This document shows, piece by piece, positions 16,941-25,052 of a DNA stretch of 64,000 bases. Each line of letters opens with the position of its first letter. The first letter of the stretch is position 1. The stretch spans positions 1 through 64,000 of the forward strand of contig NZ_FUWU01000012.1 in the NCBI RefSeq assembly GCF_900167415.1, read 5' to 3'. The DNA comes from Fibrobacter intestinalis. GTDB lineage: Bacteria; Fibrobacterota; Fibrobacteria; Fibrobacterales; Fibrobacteraceae. Made by a program: the position numbers and the translations under genes. Below the pieces are notes generated by a model that saw only the letters and a program-made list of their open reading frames with translations, was not told the origin of the DNA and did no database searches.

Positions 16941-18158
16941 ATGCAATTCCGGCCTGTCAAAGAACAATTGGACATTCTACTTCGCGGTGTAGCCGAGATC
17001 ATTCCGGCAGATGAACTGGAACAGAAACTTCAAAAATCTTATGACACGGGAATTCCTCTGCGTGTAAAACTCGGCGTGGATCCAACGGCTCCCGATGTGC
17101 ATTTAGGGCATACGGTTGTGATGCGCAAATTGCGTCAATTTCAAGATTTAGGACATACGGTTGTTTTGATTGTCGGCGATTATACGGCGCAAATCGGAGA
17201 TCCGTCCGGTCGCAATAAAGCACGTCCGCGCCTTTCTCACGAGCAGGTTTTAGAAAATGCCAAAGAATATCAGCAACAGTTTTTCCGCGTTGTGCGGGAA
17301 GATCGGGTGGAAATTCGTTATAATGGTGAATGGTTTAGCAAGTTGCCGTTCTCTAAAGTGACGGAATTGATGGGGCAGTTTACTGTTGCTCAAATGCTAG
17401 AACGGGAAGACTTTCACAATCGCTATGTCTCCAACAGTCCGATCAGTTTGCACGAGTTTATGTATCCGATGATGCAGGGCTATGATTCCGTCGCCATCCA
17501 AAGTGACATTGAACTTGGAGGAACGGACCAGAAGTTCAACGTTTGCCGCGGCCGCGATTTGCAAATGTTCGAGAAAATGCCTCTTCAAATCGGTATGTTC
17601 ATGCCCATTCTTTTGGGAACGGATGGAAAAGCCAAGATGAGCAAGAGCCTTGGCAATTATGTGGGCGTGAACGAACCAGCCGACGTGATGTATCACAAGA
17701 TATACAATTTGGCGGACTCCATTGTCGAAAATTGGTTCGAGCTTTTGACCGATGTTCCTCTGGCGGAAATCAAACAGATGATGACGGACGTGGCTTCTGG
17801 AAAGCTGAATCCGAATGTGGCGAAAGATCGCCTGGCCAAGAATATCGTAGCCCAATATTACGGGGCTGAAGCCGCTGAAGCCGCAGCCGTCAAAGAAAAA
17901 GAAATTCACAGCGGTAACGCCATTCCGTCCGATGCAAAGGAATGCCGGTTGGATGCGGGCGAGTATAAAATTTTGGATCTTCTTGTGCAAGTGAAAGCGT
18001 TTTCGTCTAAAGGCGAAGCGCGCCGCATGGTGCAGAACGGCGGCGTCAAGTTGGCTGGAGAAAAAGTTTCCGATCCGATGATGGAAGTGAAAGTTTCCGG
18101 TTCCGACCAACTTCTGATTCAAATCGGCAAACGCAACTTTTTCAAGGTCAATTTCTAA
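16941..18158 (+). CDS. tyrS: Tyrosyl-tRNA synthetase
   Basis: 405 residues, class I synthetase. The HIGH-type motif is HLGH (54-57), the KMSKS loop is at 232-236, and a C-terminal S4 RNA-binding domain begins near FSSKGEARRMVQNGG. The length and the KMSKS form fit the TyrZ-like group of bacterial TyrRS. The SD AAAGGA lies seven bases before the ATG. The stop codon overlaps the start of the next gene (TAATG). Confidence 0.96.
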   Translation: MQFRPVKEQLDILLRGVAEIIPADELEQKLQKSYDTGIPLRVKLGVDPTAPDVHLGHTVVMRKLRQFQDLGHTVVLIVGDYTAQIGDPSGRNKARPRLSHEQVLENAKEYQQQFFRVVREDRVEIRYNGEWFSKLPFSKVTELMGQFTVAQMLEREDFHNRYVSNSPISLHEFMYPMMQGYDSVAIQSDIELGGTDQKFNVCRGRDLQMFEKMPLQIGMFMPILLGTDGKAKMSKSLGNYVGVNEPADVMYHKIYNLADSIVENWFELLTDVPLAEIKQMMTDVASGKLNPNVAKDRLAKNIVAQYYGAEAAEAAAVKEKEIHSGNAIPSDAKECRLDAGEYKILDLLVQVKAFSSKGEARRMVQNGGVKLAGEKVSDPMMEVKVSGSDQLLIQIGKRNFFKVNF

Positions 18159-19117
18159 TGAACGGCGACACTTTGATCTTGGGATTGAATCCGACCTGGC
18201 AGCGTCTGTTTCTTGTGGACGAGTTTCGACCGGGCGAAGTCAATCGTTTGTCCAAGGTAGAGGAATTTGCTTCGGGCAAAGGGATCAACTGTGCACGGAT
18301 TTTGCGCAAACTGGGCGGTGATTTTATGCTTGCCCATTTTCTGGGCGGCGAGCGCAGCGTTTCGATTTGTGATGAAATCGCCGCAGCGGGAATTCGTCAA
18401 GTTCCGATTTGGATAGGCGATTCCACTCGGCTTTGCACGACGATTATTTCCAAAGGTGATACGACGGAATTGATTGAGCCGTCCCCTCAAATTACAGAAG
18501 CTGAAAATAAGGATTTTTCGCAAACCATTGGCGAAGTCTGGAATGATGTCTTAAATATCGTGCTGTGTGGTTCTTTCCCTTCGGGATTTCAAAAGGAAAT
18601 TTTGAGCCAACAGAATTTGACGGGTAAACGCCTGTTTATCGATGCTGTGGATGGCATTGATACGTGGCTGGAGCAGGGGGTGGAACTTCTGAAAATCAAC
18701 TTGGACGAATACTGCAAACTCTTGCAGCGTTATGGAATTCCGCAAATTACTTCGAGTCCGCAGTTTTGGAAAATGACCGCTTCTACGCTTCTCGATCGTT
18801 TACCGATTCGTCATTTGGTCGTTACGGACGAGGATGCTCTGGTTCATGCTTTTTACCGTTTAGAAGGCAAGTTCATGGGGCTTGAACTCCAGCCTCCGCA
18901 AATTAAAGTGGTTAATGACATTGGTGCCGGTGATGCTTTTCTTGCCGGTTGGCTTTCCGCTGATTTTTTAAATCTGCCGATCAACCATTGCCTCGCCAAG
19001 GCCACGGCGGTTTCGGTGGCTCGCTGTGAAGTCGATCGCCCATGGAATCTGGATATTTCTCGGGTGTCCGCTTTGGAAACGGAATTGCTTTCTCGGATTG
19101 TTAAAATGACGGATTGA
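18158..19117 (+). CDS. PfkB-family sugar kinase (1-phosphofructokinase/tagatose-6-phosphate kinase type)
   Basis: 319 residues. The N-terminal FASGKGINCARILRKLGG is the substrate loop of the FruK/LacC branch, and the C-terminal DIGAGDAFLAGWL contains the catalytic base D259. It phosphorylates a sugar phosphate with ATP. The exact substrate is not readable, and no PTS or sugar operon surrounds it. It is translationally coupled to tyrS by a one-base overlap and followed one base later by mqnB, so the grouping looks like an operon of convenience. Confidence 0.85.
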   Translation: MNGDTLILGLNPTWQRLFLVDEFRPGEVNRLSKVEEFASGKGINCARILRKLGGDFMLAHFLGGERSVSICDEIAAAGIRQVPIWIGDSTRLCTTIISKGDTTELIEPSPQITEAENKDFSQTIGEVWNDVLNIVLCGSFPSGFQKEILSQQNLTGKRLFIDAVDGIDTWLEQGVELLKINLDEYCKLLQRYGIPQITSSPQFWKMTASTLLDRLPIRHLVVTDEDALVHAFYRLEGKFMGLELQPPQIKVVNDIGAGDAFLAGWLSADFLNLPINHCLAKATAVSVARCEVDRPWNLDISRVSALETELLSRIVKMTD

Positions 19118-19118
19118 T

Positions 19119-19775
19119 ATGCGGACTCTCCGAAAGACTCTGCTAGCGGTTCCTTCTTCCGTGGAATGGAAAGTCCTCTTTCCAAAAGTTCCGTATGAAA
19201 ATAGTGTCCAAAAGCCGTTTGTTTTGAGTTCGTCATTGGAGGCGGCTTGTGTCGGGGTCGGGCTGGTCGGTTTTGCTTCGGGATTTACGCAACTACTCGG
19301 TTCTCGGCAATACGCAAAGGCGATTCTTGTCGGGATTGCTGGCGCTCTTCCGTTCAGCGGGCTTTCATCGGGAACAATCGTTCGGGTAGATGCAGAATGT
19401 GTTGGCGATGTCGGCTATTGGAATGACGGTGTCTTTTCTCCATTTTCCAAACGCCCGTATTGTTTTAAAGCGACTTCATCAAAATGGGCTCCTCCGTCCA
19501 TCGCCCAACTCTCCGGTGTTCGGGGCGTTTCGGTCAATACGATGACTTCCTGCGAGCAAGTTTTGGAATTTCGTGCTCGCTTTTACAAGGCCCAAGTGGA
19601 AGCCATGGAAGGCGCTTCGGCATTTGCCATTGCTAAAGCGCTGGGAATTCCTGTTTTTGAAGTCCGAGCCATTAGCAATTTTGCTGGCGACAGAGATGTT
19701 TCTGGCTGGAATATCAAACAGTCTCTTCAAAAAGTTCGGAAACAAATTATCGATCCGATGGTGGAGAAATTTTAA
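19119..19775 (+). CDS. mqnB: Futalosine hydrolase
   Basis: 218 residues in the nucleoside phosphorylase/MTA-nucleosidase superfamily. The core is VGIAGALP, then SCEQ, VEAMEGASAFAIAKALGIP and ISNFAGDRD, where the ME and D residues form the nucleosidase active site. It splits futalosine into hypoxanthine and dehypoxanthine futalosine in the alternative menaquinone pathway. The assignment is supported by mqnD about 90 bases downstream. Confidence 0.85.
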   Translation: MRTLRKTLLAVPSSVEWKVLFPKVPYENSVQKPFVLSSSLEAACVGVGLVGFASGFTQLLGSRQYAKAILVGIAGALPFSGLSSGTIVRVDAECVGDVGYWNDGVFSPFSKRPYCFKATSSKWAPPSIAQLSGVRGVSVNTMTSCEQVLEFRARFYKAQVEAMEGASAFAIAKALGIPVFEVRAISNFAGDRDVSGWNIKQSLQKVRKQIIDPMVEKF

Positions 19776-19865
19776 TGAACTCTCAAAAACTTATTTTCAG
19801 AAATTGACACATCGCTCTATCTCATTGGATTTTTCTTTATCAAAATAGTCTTTAGAGGTTGCCTT

Positions 19866-20666
19866 ATGCAAAAATTGCGCTTGGGAATTTCGACTTGCCC
19901 AAATGATACTTTTATTTATGAAGCTCTGGTTCAAGGCCTTATTCATTCCGAATTCGCGTGGGAAGTCACTTTTGCGGACGTCCAGACTTTGAATGAAATG
20001 GTTCTTGCTGGAAATCTCGACGTGGCGAAAGTCAGCTGCGGGGTTCTTCCGCAGATTCAATCGAATTATCGCTTGCTTTCTTGCGGCGGGGCTATGGGCT
20101 ATGGTTGCGGTCCGCTTCTTTTGTCGTCTCGGAAAAGCGCTTCTTTTGATCCGGCAAGCAAAACTTTTCTTCCTGGAAAAAATACGACAGCAGCCGCTTT
20201 ATTTTTCTTTTGGTTCGCGACGACGCAAGGTGGCCGACGGCCTATTGTTTCTTATGCTTTTTTTGATGAAATATATCAAAAGCTTCTTTCTGGCCAATGT
20301 TTTCAAGGGGTGGTTATTCACGAAAAACGATTCACTTGGGAACAGGATGATTTAAAATCGCTGGTGGATTTGGGTGCTTTTTGGGAAGCAGAAACCCGTT
20401 CTCCGATTCCGTTGGGTTGTACGGTAGCCAAAAAAAATCTAGAATCGCCTGGGATTCTGGCGGTTGAAAACGAAATTCGCCGGAGCTTGGATTTTGCCTG
20501 GAAACGTCCGAATCTTGTTTCGGATTTTATCCGCAAAAAGGCGCAAATCGCGGACAATTCAGTAATAGAAAAGCATATTCGTATGTTTGTTACGGAATTT
20601 ACCCGCGACATAGGCTCGGATGGAGAAAGATCTCTCGATTACTTAATGAAACATCTTACTGTGTAA
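19866..20666 (+). CDS. mqnD: 1,4-dihydroxy-6-naphthoate synthase
   Basis: 266 residues with the MqnD/periplasmic-binding-protein-like fold. It opens LRLGISTCPNDTFIYEALV, typical of the family, with TFADVQTLNEM and KVSCGVLPQI after it. It converts cyclic dehypoxanthine futalosine to 1,4-dihydroxy-6-naphthoate. Together with mqnB it shows the host makes menaquinone by the futalosine route. mqnA and mqnC are not in the window. The later prenylation and methylation genes are at 43420-45553. Confidence 0.92.
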   Translation: MQKLRLGISTCPNDTFIYEALVQGLIHSEFAWEVTFADVQTLNEMVLAGNLDVAKVSCGVLPQIQSNYRLLSCGGAMGYGCGPLLLSSRKSASFDPASKTFLPGKNTTAAALFFFWFATTQGGRRPIVSYAFFDEIYQKLLSGQCFQGVVIHEKRFTWEQDDLKSLVDLGAFWEAETRSPIPLGCTVAKKNLESPGILAVENEIRRSLDFAWKRPNLVSDFIRKKAQIADNSVIEKHIRMFVTEFTRDIGSDGERSLDYLMKHLTV

Positions 20667-20792
20667 AAAGAAATAAACAAACGAAAAGGGAGGGCGTAAA
20701 AAAAATCTTTTTTTTGAAAAATTTACATTGAACCGAAATTTTGACCAAAACTTTATTTATTTTCGAGAGAAATCTATTTAAGGGAGTTTCTT

Positions 20793-21002
20793 ATGGATTT
20801 GGTTCAGCAACTAGAACAGGAGCTTGTGGCGTTGAAGCACGAGTACGAAAAGTTCATCAAAGGCAATAAATCCGCGGGAACACGCGCCCGTAAGGTTCTG
20901 CAGAATATCAAACGTACCTGTCAGGATCTTCGTGTTTCTATTCAAGGAGTGAAGAAGGAATCGGACGGAAAGAAACCGGAAGAAGAAGGAGACGCATCCT
21001 AA
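20793..21002 (+). CDS. Histone H1-like DNA-binding protein
   Basis: A 69-residue basic protein resembling the conserved N-terminal part of chlamydial Hc1 and its relatives. A helical LEQELVALKHEYEKFIKG segment is followed by the signature KSAGTRARKVLQNIKR and then QDLRVSIQ. The tail is lysine- and glutamate-rich. Such proteins bind and compact DNA. It starts at an ATG behind AAGGGAG. The gene stands alone, in AT-rich flanks. Confidence 0.8.
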   Translation: MDLVQQLEQELVALKHEYEKFIKGNKSAGTRARKVLQNIKRTCQDLRVSIQGVKKESDGKKPEEEGDAS

Positions 21003-21071
21003 TTTTTGGAAACAAAAGCGTGAAATGCTCTAAAAAAATGTTTTTTTTCAAAGATTTATCATTAAAACTAT

Positions 21072-21100
21072 TTGACTAAAGCCATTTTTGAAGGTATATT
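21072..21100 (+). promoter_or_regulatory. Strong sigma-70 promoter of the OmpA-family gene
   Basis: TTGACT (21072-21077), a 17-base spacer and TATATT (21095-21100). The expected start at about 21107 leaves a leader of roughly 90 nt before the ATG at 21198. Confidence 0.75.
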
Positions 21101-21197
21101 CCACGTTGTGATTTGGTACACAGAGAGTGGTTCCCCTTGTATCCGGTCCGAATGGATGTGTAGAAATTATGTTTTATGATTGGAGAAATCTAGCAGT

Positions 21198-22718
21198 ATG
21201 ACCCTAAAGAAAGTATTCGTAGTTCTTGCCGGGACTATGCTCTTCGCGGGATACGCTTCGGCAAAGGCTATTAACGTGCCGGGCGATTACGTAAAGATCG
21301 CAGACGCTCTGGGCAACGCAGACGCTGGCGATACCATTTTTGTCAAGCGCGGAACGTACAACGAAAACATTACCCTGATCATGGGCGTTGTTCTTAAGGG
21401 TGAAGACCCTTTGACGACGATTATTGATGGCGGGCGTCGTGGGCCTACCGTAATGGGAACGTCTGGAGCGGAAATGTCGCACTTTACCATTCGGAATGGT
21501 ATAGAAGGCATTCTCTGCGAAAATGCGGCTCCCTATATCCATCATTGCTATGTCATGGACAACAAGGCGACTGGCATCGCCGCGTTCATTTCTCTCCCTA
21601 ATTTGCGCAACAATGTCGTGTACGGCAACCGCTGGTCCGGCATTCTTGCTTGGGGCGCAAAGTCGCTGGACGCTTATGTGGAACAGAACGTTGTTTTGCG
21701 GAATGGTTATTCGGGACTTACCCTCAAGGGACCGACAAATCTTGTTGCCCGGAACAACATTTTCATGGAAAACCATTATTATGGTGTCTTTGCCGATCCT
21801 GCTGCGGGTCAGACAAAGATTGAATACAATAACATCTATAAGAACTACTACCCGTTCAATCGCTTTATTAAGGTAAACCGGACGAATGTTTCGCTGGATC
21901 CGAAATTCGTTAATCCTTCGCTCGGCAAACCGAATTTTTACTGCAATTCCAAATCTCCGATGTTGAAACGTGGCAAGGGCAAACTGGATATCGGTTTGCT
22001 TGCTCATGACGTTCTCCCTGAAAAGGAAGAAGAAGTCAATGAAACGCGCAATCCGGATACCGATGGTGACGGAATGTGTGATCCATGGGTTTCGGAAGAA
22101 AATGTTTTGGATAAGTATTCGGCGGTTTGTGCCGGCATTGACCAATGCCCGGAAGACGCTGAAGATGTGGATGGCTTCCAAGATGATGATGGCTGCCCCG
22201 ACCCGGATAATGATCGTGATGGCATTTGCGATCCGTGGGTAGAAGCTGGCGGTCTGCTGGATAAGTATGCTCACACCTGTAAGGGTGCAGATGCTTGCCC
22301 GGATAATGCGGAATCCTTAAATGGTTATAAGGATGAAGATGGCTGCCCGGATGAAGTTCCCGTTCCGCCGAAGAAAGTATTCATTCTTGAAGGTGTTAAT
22401 TTTGAATCTGGCAAGGCTGTCATCACAAAGGATTCTGAAGTTTCCCTCCGTAAGGTTATAGACATTATGGAAGCTTTCCCGGAAATTTCCTTTGAAATCG
22501 TGGGCCACACCGATAATGTCGGTAGTGCAGAAAAGAACAAGAAGCTTTCTGCGGAACGTGCTGAAGCGGTGAAGACGTTCTTCGTGGAAAACGGAATTGC
22601 CGAAAATCGTATGGTGACCCGTGGTGCCGGCGATACACAGCCGAAAGCTTCCAACAAAACGCCGGAAGGCCGTGCCCAGAATCGTCGCATTGAATTCACT
22701 CGCACGGACATTAAGTAA
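21198..22718 (+). CDS. Outer-membrane OmpA-family protein with beta-helix and TSP3 repeats
   Basis: 506 residues. The order is signal peptide (1 to about 23, ending YASA), a right-handed beta-helix of pectate-lyase-like coils (about 25-260: IHHCYVMDNKATGI, LRNNVVYGNRWSGI, VARNNIFMENHYYGV), a calcium-binding TSP3-like segment (about 285-385, with two DxDGDGxCDPW-type repeats and DEDGCPD) and a C-terminal OmpA peptidoglycan-binding domain (about 392-500, with GHTDN and NRRIEF). The helix would face outward and the OmpA domain would anchor to murein. It is followed 15 bases later by the barrel-TPR gene. The ATG at 21198 is chosen because a signal peptide follows directly. Confidence 0.85.
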   Translation: MTLKKVFVVLAGTMLFAGYASAKAINVPGDYVKIADALGNADAGDTIFVKRGTYNENITLIMGVVLKGEDPLTTIIDGGRRGPTVMGTSGAEMSHFTIRNGIEGILCENAAPYIHHCYVMDNKATGIAAFISLPNLRNNVVYGNRWSGILAWGAKSLDAYVEQNVVLRNGYSGLTLKGPTNLVARNNIFMENHYYGVFADPAAGQTKIEYNNIYKNYYPFNRFIKVNRTNVSLDPKFVNPSLGKPNFYCNSKSPMLKRGKGKLDIGLLAHDVLPEKEEEVNETRNPDTDGDGMCDPWVSEENVLDKYSAVCAGIDQCPEDAEDVDGFQDDDGCPDPDNDRDGICDPWVEAGGLLDKYAHTCKGADACPDNAESLNGYKDEDGCPDEVPVPPKKVFILEGVNFESGKAVITKDSEVSLRKVIDIMEAFPEISFEIVGHTDNVGSAEKNKKLSAERAEAVKTFFVENGIAENRMVTRGAGDTQPKASNKTPEGRAQNRRIEFTRTDIK

Positions 22719-22733
22719 GGAGAAAGTTAGACG

Positions 22734-24977
22734 ATGACACGCTTTAGCTTCATCAAGACAACAGCTATTGGGCTTATCTGCACGAGTGCAGCGTTTGCTT
22801 CTCCCTCGTACGCCCCCCATAAGTATCAGCAGAACGACTGGTTCGGCGAATTTGGCAGCAACAATACTTCGATGTATGTGAACCCCGCAGGAATCGCTGA
22901 AACAGATCAAATAGAACTTTCTATCGGCTTTTTCAGCACGATAAGTGGCGAAGCTTCTCAGGAATACGGTTCGATTACGATTCCGTTCGGCTATGATCAT
23001 ACATTAGGCATTTCATTCTTTGAAAACGGTGCCGATGTGGATGGCGGCTATTCCTATGTGGAAAACGCCTATATGATTGGTTACGCTTATCGTCTGATGC
23101 ATTGCTTGGCTTTGGGCGTTGACCTCTCTATCCTTCAGATCAACCAGTTCGATGCGAATAAGCAATTGACTTTGGGTGCTGATGTGGGTATCAGTTGGAA
23201 TCCGATTTCCAACTCCCGTTTTGGTAGTCTGACTGTTGGTGTTGCTTTCCAGAACGCTGTAGCTCCGGCTATTAGTACGGAAGCGGACAATTCCTCTTAT
23301 CATTTTGTATTCATGGGAGCCGATGAATCTTACAAGGTTCCGAGCAACTTGAACTTTACCCTGTTCTATCGCGGCTTTAACCGGATGCTGGAAGCCAAAG
23401 CGGAATTTTCCGTGATTGACGTCCTGCATGAAAGCTCTGAAGGTGGAGACGGAACAAGTTTGGAAACGAGCTTTACCTTGACGTATTATCTGAGTACTCA
23501 TTTGGGTGTTCGTCTTCGCTTTACAAAGGAAGGCTATCCGGTTCTTGGTGCTACAGTCAATGTCAAAGACGTCACGATTTTCCGCTATCTGGCTCTGGAT
23601 TTGGAAATGTCGCACGACGATATTGTTGAAAAGAAAAACCGTGGCTTCATCTGGGCTGTAAAGCTGACTTCTCGTTTTGGCAATACGCGTGAAGAAAACA
23701 TCGGTGAAGATCGTTATCGTCGTTTGAAAATCGAACCGGAAAACGATTATCGTGCTGCCATGCGTTTATATTTGAACCGTCAATTCCTGGAAGCGGCTTA
23801 TGCTTTTGGCAAGGTTCAGACGAAGTATCCGGCATTCCATTTGGTGGACCAAGCTGCTTTCTATAAAGGCAAGTCCTTTGAAAATATGCGTATGCACAAA
23901 GCTGCCAAAGCGGTTTATGAAGATGCCATCAAGCGTTATCCGCAGAGTGACCAACGCGCCAAGTATCATTTCCAGTTGATGAATATCGATTATAAGGAAG
24001 GCAAATTCAACGATGCAATGGTGAAGTACCAGTATATTGTTCAACATTTCAGCGAAAGCGATGTGAAAGCGGATGCGGACTATATCGCTGGCCAGATTAA
24101 GTTTGAACAAGGGCTTTATCAAGAATCCATCGACCTTCTTTCTGCGATTCTTCCGGGTAACGCTAACTATTTCTATGCGCGTTATACTATGGGCATTGCC
24201 AACAGCCGTATGGGCAAATGGGATGAAGCCGAAAACTGCTTCCGTGACATTATCGATCAGCCGGCTTCCAACCAATCCGAAATGGATTTGCAGGATGCGG
24301 CCAAGGTCAAACTGGGACATATCTATTTCTCGGGTGACAATCCCAACATTCCAGAAGCGGCTGGGCTTTATGGTCAGGTAAAACCGGGTTCTCCTGTTTA
24401 CGATGAAGCGATGTTGGCTCTGGGATGGTCTTTCTTGAAGGTGAATAAACCGGATGAAGCGATTAAATTTGCTCAGTGGATCATCAAGAATATGCCGGAT
24501 TCCTTCCTCCTGTCCGAAGCGTATCTTGTTGAAGGCTATTGCTACTACATGAAGAAGGATTTTGATCGGGCTGAAAAGTCTTTGAGCAATGCGGAAAAAT
24601 TGACAGAACAGCCCGTGGTTTCTATGGCTGCTCGCGATAGTGCCCGCAAAGTTTATGAAGATAACGAAGCGCATTTTGACAGTGTACAAGCAAAAGCTTT
24701 GGATCTTTCCCGTCAGCTCCCGACTCCTCGTGTTCAGATGAAACGCGATCAGCTCCGTCCAGACTTTGACAAAGCGAATCAGGCGATTGACGATTACGCG
24801 AAATTTATGCAGCGTTCTCAACAGAGCGATCGTTTTGAATCGAACCGTAAGCGAGTTTTGGAAGACGCCGGATTCACGTTGGCGACGGTGAAGACCAAGA
24901 AAGCCGAAAGCGGGGGATCTGGATCGACAAATTCTCAAGAACTTCAGCAGTTGGAAGAATTGGAAGAATTGGAATAA
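22734..24977 (+). CDS. PorV-like outer-membrane barrel fused to TPR domain
   Basis: 747 residues. The signal peptide covers about 1-22. A PorV/FadL-like beta-barrel region (about 23-305) opens with SMYVNPAGIAE, the typical start of such barrels, and has alternating aromatic strands. From about 335 to 690 come tetratricopeptide repeats (EAAYAFGKVQTKYP, AAKAVYEDAIKRYPQSD, DAMVKYQYIVQHF). The tail is rich in Ser, Gly and Leu-Glu-Glu. The barrel would sit in the outer membrane with the TPRs in the periplasm as a docking scaffold. It has an AAGGAG site and is in one operon with the OmpA-family gene. Confidence 0.75.
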   Translation: MTRFSFIKTTAIGLICTSAAFASPSYAPHKYQQNDWFGEFGSNNTSMYVNPAGIAETDQIELSIGFFSTISGEASQEYGSITIPFGYDHTLGISFFENGADVDGGYSYVENAYMIGYAYRLMHCLALGVDLSILQINQFDANKQLTLGADVGISWNPISNSRFGSLTVGVAFQNAVAPAISTEADNSSYHFVFMGADESYKVPSNLNFTLFYRGFNRMLEAKAEFSVIDVLHESSEGGDGTSLETSFTLTYYLSTHLGVRLRFTKEGYPVLGATVNVKDVTIFRYLALDLEMSHDDIVEKKNRGFIWAVKLTSRFGNTREENIGEDRYRRLKIEPENDYRAAMRLYLNRQFLEAAYAFGKVQTKYPAFHLVDQAAFYKGKSFENMRMHKAAKAVYEDAIKRYPQSDQRAKYHFQLMNIDYKEGKFNDAMVKYQYIVQHFSESDVKADADYIAGQIKFEQGLYQESIDLLSAILPGNANYFYARYTMGIANSRMGKWDEAENCFRDIIDQPASNQSEMDLQDAAKVKLGHIYFSGDNPNIPEAAGLYGQVKPGSPVYDEAMLALGWSFLKVNKPDEAIKFAQWIIKNMPDSFLLSEAYLVEGYCYYMKKDFDRAEKSLSNAEKLTEQPVVSMAARDSARKVYEDNEAHFDSVQAKALDLSRQLPTPRVQMKRDQLRPDFDKANQAIDDYAKFMQRSQQSDRFESNRKRVLEDAGFTLATVKTKKAESGGSGSTNSQELQQLEELEELE

Positions 24978-24988
24978 ATCAACTTATG

Positions 24989-25030
24989 GGATAGGCCTGG
25001 TATAATAACTTGGGTCTATCCTTATTTTAA
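24989..25030 (+). terminator. Hairpin between the two TPR genes
   Basis: GGATAGGCCT (24989-24998) pairs with GGGTCTATCC (25012-25021) over 10 bp with two G-T pairs. TTATTTTAA follows. The loop contains TATAAT, but no matching -35 was found. It is probably a partial terminator setting the ratio of the two gene products. Confidence 0.5.
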
Positions 25031-25052
25031 AAGCCGATAGGTAGGATATTCA

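Noticed and set aside
25002-25007. TATAAT as a -10 box for the giant TPR gene
   Set aside because: The hexamer 17 bases upstream is ATCAAC, not a -35, and the box sits in a hairpin loop. A chance match is more likely.
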